A stretch of DNA of 64,000 nucleotides from Siphonodentalium dalli (Eukaryota; Mollusca; Scaphopoda; Gadilida; Siphonodentaliidae). Positions 58,881-64,000 of this stretch are shown piece by piece. The notes beneath the pieces are model-generated. The model did no database searches. It had not been told where the DNA came from and saw nothing but the letters and a program-made list of their open reading frames with translations. Both the position numbers and the translations under genes were made by a program. The stretch lies in contig CP136061.1 of NCBI GenBank assembly GCA_032622095.1, positions 24,432,991 to 24,496,990 of the forward strand, written 5' to 3'. Position 1 is the stretch's first letter; each line of letters begins with the position of its first letter.

Positions 58881-59149
58881 CCAGGCAACCTGAAGTGTGT
58901 CACTTCTCCCTATTTTTGTCTCAGAGATCCCAGATAAATGACTTCTCTCTCATATACCATTATGCATATGACCATACAGTATATTATTACTGATTTAATG
59001 GTGTACTAACTCATTATAACGGTTTGATAAATGGGCTTGTGTATTACTTAATACTTATTGGATCATAGTCTAAGGGTGATGTACATGTATGGTGTAAATT
59101 GAGCTTCAGCTATCAGACCTTATCCCTGATAACAGTCCACTTCTCCTTA

Positions 59150-60277
59150 GGCCCCTCAAAAAAGATTACTTGTTTATCATAGGCGCCCGCCCCAAAAATT
59201 CCTCCCGTGCGTATTATTTTTTGTTTTTTATATTATCTCCAGAACACCAATAGGCCTATATGCTTTACGCGGAGCTCAATATCGGTCAAAGAACGACTAC
59301 TCTATATCCAGGAAGTCACATTATGCAAAGTATAAACATCGGTACACGTTACGCCGATCGATCACACCCACCGGAAACGCGTACACCTACCGAAAACACG
59401 TGTTTCTGTGTATAGTTTCAAGCCGTGCATTATATAAAATTAAAGTATTTTTCTGTTACGCAGTATAGACTATGGGATTTGACCGATTTGTGATTATACA
59501 AATCACCGATGGGCCGAAGGTTAAGCCCTTTTACGGGACAACACTCCCAGAGCATACCAGTCTCATCCAAGTGTATGAAATGTTCAGGGGTGGTCCTTGG
59601 ACAGTTCGCAACCCTCTCCCCGACCAATACGACAATGCAATTGTTAAAGTCAAAGTGTCAAAAACAAAAGCACGATAGATTTTGTTGATGTCGATTGCCA
59701 AACTGCCGTGGGTGACATTATATCTAGTCTGGGGAACTGCATAACATTCATTATAACCCCACCAACAGGGAATATCGGTGAACAAAAAACTCAATGCGTC
59801 AACACATTTGATGCTATGATGGCAGCATCACTCAGGACCGCATGTAACCTTCCGTCTGCTATATATAAACCCCGATCAACTGATCTCTTCGACGATGATA
59901 CTGACTATTATAAACAACCCGTCTATATTAAGGGAAATCTATCTTGCCAAGACAAGATAGAATTGCCTTGGTATAGTGCGGGTAATGGTAGAATATGTAT
60001 ACATTGTGGAACAGAAGACGACCTGGAACCATTGGATGAAAGATCTTACCCAATATGCACAGCTTGCAGAGGGAGAGGACTGCCTGTTGAAAACAAGAGA
60101 ATTAGATTTGTGCCGAAATAGATTGAAATAAAACATGATTTTTGTGAAAGTAGTTATATATTACGTTTTTCCCGATAACTTACCTTATCGGATCCCAAAA
60201 CAAAAAACAAATGTCCCTCCCGCCCCTACCCTGGAAAAAAAAACCTATGATAAACAAGTAATCTTTTTTGAGGGGCC
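59150..60277 (+). mobile_element. 1.13-kb element, 34-bp TIRs, TTA duplication (PIF/Harbinger-like)
   Basis: Termini GGCCCCTCAAAAAAGATTAC and on through TTGTTTATCATAGG are perfectly inverted at the right end. Flanks are TTA at 59147-59149 and 60278-60280. It carries one gene, now frameshifted, that is not a DDE transposase. Confidence 0.9.
59472..60121 (+). pseudogene. Unrecognised Cys-ribbon protein of the transposon, one frameshift
   Basis: The first part (59472-59678, 68 codons) starts MGFDRFVIIQITDGPKVKPF. The second is in another frame from about 59678 (IDFVDVDCQTAVGD) to 60121. A single-base shift near 59676-59680 joins them, giving about 215 residues in the ancestor. The C-terminal part has C-x2-C and C-x2-C separated by 16 residues (CIHC ... 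CTAC; residues 97, 100, 117, 120 of the 137-codon frame), a zinc-ribbon layout. No transposase triad or helicase motif is seen. Being the only gene in a perfect-TIR element, it is likely an element protein, possibly DNA-binding. It could instead be a captured host gene. I do not recognise the family. Confidence 0.6.
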
Positions 60278-60365
60278 TTATAATTCAAATGGAGAATTTA
60301 CTTAACAGGGAGAAGTGACTTTTCCCAATTTCAAACCTGTAGATGGGTCCATTCACTTACCAGTA

Positions 60366-60544
60366 CTCTCAGGTGTCTAATAATAGTGTCAGCACGATTA
60401 TTAATTTTGGAGATAATTCCCAACGATTACTATTATTTGGCATTGGGACATAGAGTGAAATTGCCATCACTATTATTAATTTCATCCTAAATCCCCACCC
60501 ATCACTATTATTAGTCCATCACGATTATTATAGCCCGCTGAGAG
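60366..60544. mobile_element. 179-bp TA-flanked MITE, relative of 40118-41615
   Basis: Ends CTCTCAGGTGTCTAATAATA and imperfect complement, flanked by TA at 60364-60365 and 60545-60546. Repeated CACTATTATTA/CACGATTATTA segments occupy the interior. Confidence 0.7.
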
Positions 60545-61000
60545 TAGTAATAATAAATTTGACCACAAATACCTGTAATGACTTTATTTTGTTTGGTACA
60601 ATCAGATTTTATGTTAGATGTTGGTCAAAGAAATTATAAGATGTACATGTACAAATGGCAAAGGGGAACAACATTCAGAAGAGTATTCCCAGCTGTTACC
60701 CCTGCATTCCCTCCCTGTTCTGGTGCCCTTGGTTAGAAGTAACCAATAGAAATTACATGTACTTTTCCAATACTACCATTTGAAATTTGAAAAAATGTCA
60801 TACACTGTATAGCAAATTTGATGCTGTGGCATGTTTAGTTTGATCCACATGTTGCCATGGCCTTTCCCACAGCATCGCAGCCATCGCTTATTGTCGTGGC
60901 CAATTTTGAGGACTGCAATATTATGTAACAAAATACAGTAAAGCACTTGGTATTAGTATATGTATACTACACTTTTACTGGTAATAGCAATTAGTATAAA
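60545..61000. other. Non-coding stretch
   Basis: Nothing supported. Confidence 0.5.
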
Positions 61001-61410
61001 TGTGACCCGCCATATCAAATCCATGGGATTTTTTTACCCTGTGCCAATGCATTCTCTTATATATGCGAGTCGACCATAGGTCGCCTCGCATATATAAGAG
61101 AATGCATTGGCCTAACAATTTTTTACAATTTTAATAATTTTTTCTTGTATTCTTTAACAATTTTATAATTTCACCCATACAGAGCCCCAGACAAAGACAT
61201 TCTTCTATATATGTGTGGGGCTCCCTGCAGGGTAATGGATGTTTTTTATTTTATGTCCTAAAAATTGTAAGAAACATTTATTTAAAAAAAATGATAAAAA
61301 ATTGTTAGGCCAATGCATTCTCTTATATATGCGAGGCGACCTATGGTCGACTCGCATATAGAAGAGAATGCATTGGCACAGGGTAACTGAATTTGATATG
61401 GCGGGTCACA
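61001..61410. mobile_element. MITE with TGTGACCCGCCATATCAAAT ends and two hairpins
   Basis: The 20-bp ends are perfectly inverted. The dispersed hairpin occurs at 61043-61111 and 61309-61378 in inverted array, separated by ATTCTTTAACAATTTTATA-like repeats, as at 9492-9850. Confidence 0.85.
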
Positions 61411-62140
61411 AATTAGCAGCTTCAATACTGTGCCCATCACTTAAATATTTACTGCTATTATAAGGGGTAAAATTCAAAATTAATGTCTTTTCTACTAAGA
61501 AAAGTGAGTCAGTTTTATTATGATACACCTCATCATCTTCCCACATAATTCACCCAGCATGGGGTCTGCATGGGGATTACCTTATTGAAATTTGTGTAAT
61601 CAGGCATTACTAACTTGAGACATAAATGACTCCAGACAAGGGTGACATTTTCATTTCTAGAAATGCAGATATCCTGTGAAATAGCCAAGAGGCAGGAGCA
61701 AATGAGGGGCAAAGTAATACTAATCAGTGACATCTCTATCAATATTATACGAGTAAATATCTTTATGTCTTTGGGATTATTTCTGGACTAATTTTATACT
61801 GGGTTTTCGTTTAATTTATGAGAGTTTGATTATGGATAAATGAAGCAAACACAGACACGATGTATCGCAAATGTCAGTTTGGACAAATTTAAAGGTAAAT
61901 GAAATGTGAATACAATGTGTGATTATGTTCCGGTATATCTGGATACCAGTATTCCATTCCATTCAAATTATCAATTCCCAAAGGGTATTTTTTGCTTCTA
62001 TTCAGATATTAGTTTATAAACAACAGCCTTATTAAAATAAATACTTTTCTTGCCTGAAAAATTACCAAAATAAAAATCGTCATTTTGACTGTACGGCGAC
62101 GATTTAACAAAAAATCATCTCATGATTTTGAATGCTACTA
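61411..62140. other. Non-coding stretch
   Basis: Nothing supported. Confidence 0.5.
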
Positions 62141-62144
62141 TTAA

Positions 62145-62392
62145 CCCTTTCATGATGGGAGAAGCGCTGGTGCAGCATTGAAGATCATGTGCCAGTGCAT
62201 TCTCTTATATATGTGAGTCTCCCATAGGGAGCCTCGCATATACATGATAAGAGAATGCACTGGCTTAGTAGGCTTACAAGGTCAATGTAAATATTGTTAG
62301 GCCAATGCATTCTCTTTTATATGCAGGCTCCCTATGGAATGCATTGGCACAGGGTTTTCGCAAAATTTCTGGAAGCCCCAGTCATGGAAGGG
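62145..62392. mobile_element. CCCTTTCATG TTAA MITE (copy at 62 kb)
   Basis: TTAA at 62141-62144 precedes CCCTTTCATGATGGGAG. The right end CATGGAAGGG is followed by TTCA, a decayed TTAA. Two copies of the dispersed hairpin are inside (62191-62265 and 62301-62348). Confidence 0.75.
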
Positions 62393-62396
62393 TTCA

Positions 62397-63035
62397 CTCA
62401 AATTTGTGAAACATTCTGAAGGTGATAGTGCACATGTTCTTACTTTGTATTGTTTAGATGATTCATAATTGTGTTATTGTCTTCTTGTAAGTTTGATATT
62501 TATAGATTGCCTGAGGCAGACAGATATGTATCAACCAGGTCACATTCTTCCAGATTACATCATAGTTATGAAACCTACACACATCTGCATTACATTCTGC
62601 ATTTTATTGTGCAGATTTTATAAACAGATTATGTCTGATGTGCCCTGTTATTGATGCAATGAGATATCATTGTACTAAGTACTACCATGCAGTTGCTGGT
62701 AATTTCCTAAAATTAGAATACTAGTAATAACACAATAAGTGTGCTCATTGTCATGGTGAAATATTCAAAACTCTCATTATCTACTCCAGTCATTTATATC
62801 TGTTGAGTTCTGTGGATTACATGTGCTGACACCCAACATAGGGTTTGATGAAATGGGATACTGTGTTTGAAGAAATGGGATATTGTGTTTTCAGGACTTC
62901 TTACAATTTGTATTGACAATGTAAGTCATTGAACCCATATACATATGTTCCATGTCTCGACATTAGACATTATCGATGTCGCTCAGCCTTAACCCACCAA
63001 TATGGAGCATGGGGGAAATTGGGCATATTTATTAT
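62397..63035. other. Non-coding stretch
   Basis: Nothing supported. Confidence 0.5.
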
Positions 63036-63039
63036 TTAA

Positions 63040-63244
63040 CACTTTCATGATGGCAGCTGCGCTGTTGCAGCATTAAAGATCATGTGCCAGTGCATTCCCT
63101 TATATATCCTATAGGTACCGGTAGTCTCGTATGTATATGAGAATGCACTGGCTTACAATGTCAATGGGAGACTCGCATATATATAAGAGAATGCATTGGC
63201 ACAGGGTTTTCACAAAATTTCTGGAAGCTCAAGTCATGAAAGGG
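63040..63244. mobile_element. CCCTTTCATG TTAA MITE (copy at 63 kb)
   Basis: TTAA at 63036-63039 and 63245-63248 flank CACTTTCATGATGG and TCATGAAAGGG. Hairpin copies lie at 63085-63152 and 63167-63201. Confidence 0.8.
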
Positions 63245-63248
63245 TTAA

Positions 63249-63690
63249 ATAGTGCACTGTGTACTAAACACACAGGGCTTGTAATTTGCTCCGCTTCCCT
63301 CCCCCACCTGCACTGGCCTTATGCACCATCCCTAGGCTATATACATGCCTGCTTTACAATTTAGTGTCGCTCGGAAATCTAGCAAATTCAGTTTACTTAT
63401 TCGAGTAATGATATCAAAGTCATCACAGATGGTTCAGAGATGGATACCTCTTTCAAATAATACCACCAACGCCACTGAATTCGTGTTTCTATCAGAAGCA
63501 TTTAATTTATTTTTGAACAACGAATATGGCCCGAAAGAAGGTACATTAATTTATCAGACAGATGTCACTCAAATAATATGGCTGTCATTTTACAGAAATT
63601 TCACCTCTCGTCCTTTCAAATCACAAATCAATAAAACATGGTACAATATGATTAAATGCTACATGTAAATGCTGATAATTTATCCACACA
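63249..63690. other. Non-coding stretch; one unsupported 107-codon frame
   Basis: The plus-strand frame 63345-63668 has no recognisable domain. It is not called a gene. Confidence 0.4.
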
Positions 63691-64000
63691 TACCGCTATA
63701 CTTAAAGTAATTGACCACCAATAACGTGGTGTCACCCCGTTAATATGGCGGTACTATACACAAGCGGTATCAGTACCGCGGTATTGGAGGATACTCCAAT
63801 ACCGCGGTACTGATACCGCTTGTTAACGCGAACAAGTATGTGTGAGTAAATACCTCCCCTCAAACAGTTCCATGAAAATCACCGCGGTATTCAACAAAAT
63901 TAATGCGGTGCCCGCTAAATGACCGCGGTATCATTATCGCCCAATACCGTAACTCCACCGCCATGACCGTCTTGATACCACTACCGTTTATTACCGGTAT
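63691..64000. mobile_element. CCGCGGTATT MITE (copy 2, cut by window end)
   Basis: It begins TACCGCTATACTTAAAGTAA and is the inverse of 46424-46770. It includes a long internal palindrome around GCGGTATTGGAGGATACTCC that copy 1 lacks. Confidence 0.9.

Larger units (their letters stand above)
58885..60345. mobile_element. Old repeat copy interrupted by the 59150 element
   Basis: The two halves (58885-59149 and 60281-60345) rejoin to match the complement of 52560-52905. This gives an independent proof of the inner element's borders. Confidence 0.75.

Noticed and set aside
63345-63668. 107-codon plus-strand frame
   Set aside because: No supporting domain or conserved neighbour, so left as unassigned.

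Overview
The window reads as nuclear DNA from an animal, most likely a marine invertebrate. It is AT-rich and packed with nested transposons, and it holds non-LTR retrotransposons with APE-LINE-type reverse transcriptases, a tRNA-derived SINE, many TIR elements, minisatellites and vertebrate-type TTAGGG-like repeats. A lophotrochozoan such as a mollusc or brachiopod is a guess, because nothing here fixes the taxon. There are no operons, rRNA genes, functional tRNA genes or CRISPR arrays. Most open frames are accidental or belong to mobile elements.

Region 1 (about 1-18.2 kb, minus strand) holds the only host-gene-like material. A terminal exon at 2558-3357 encodes a Pro/Gln/Asn-rich tail with an ITIM-like tyrosine motif and 27-residue repeats. 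Beside it lie decayed immunoglobulin-like segments (3427-3700 and 22-207). Duplicated small exons follow at 10.1-15.9 kb: an Ig-end-like piece, a Pro-Ser stalk and a transmembrane-like piece. Together they suggest remnants of an Ig-superfamily receptor family broken up by insertions: a LINE fragment, three 480-bp TTAA elements, and a 2.3-kb palindrome made of tandem repeats.

Region 2 (18-26 kb) is mainly satellites, including a 26-bp minisatellite array at 21 kb, degenerate telomere-like repeats at 24.1 kb, a small hAT MITE and a 1-kb TA-flanked element.

Region 3 (26.7-34.6 kb) is a LINE cluster. It has one 5'-truncated LINE with YADD, then two related LINEs whose RT catalytic box reads CADD (817 codons intact in one, two in-frame stops in the other), then a 396-bp tandem repeat with inverted iterons.

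Region 4 (35-51.9 kb) has two inverted copies of a 22-bp GC-rich satellite element, another LINE fragment, a 1.1-kb element with a 3-bp TAA duplication and an unknown 151-residue protein, and a nest of hAT elements with clear 8-bp duplications and BED-finger fragments.

Region 5 (52-64 kb) has hairpin MITEs, a 1.3-kb element with internal 168-bp repeats, and a 1.13-kb element with 34-bp TIRs. That last element carries a frameshifted cysteine-rich gene and lies inside an older repeat whose empty paralogue is at 52.6 kb. Many copies of one AT-rich hairpin (core ATGCATTCTCTTATATATGC) close the window.
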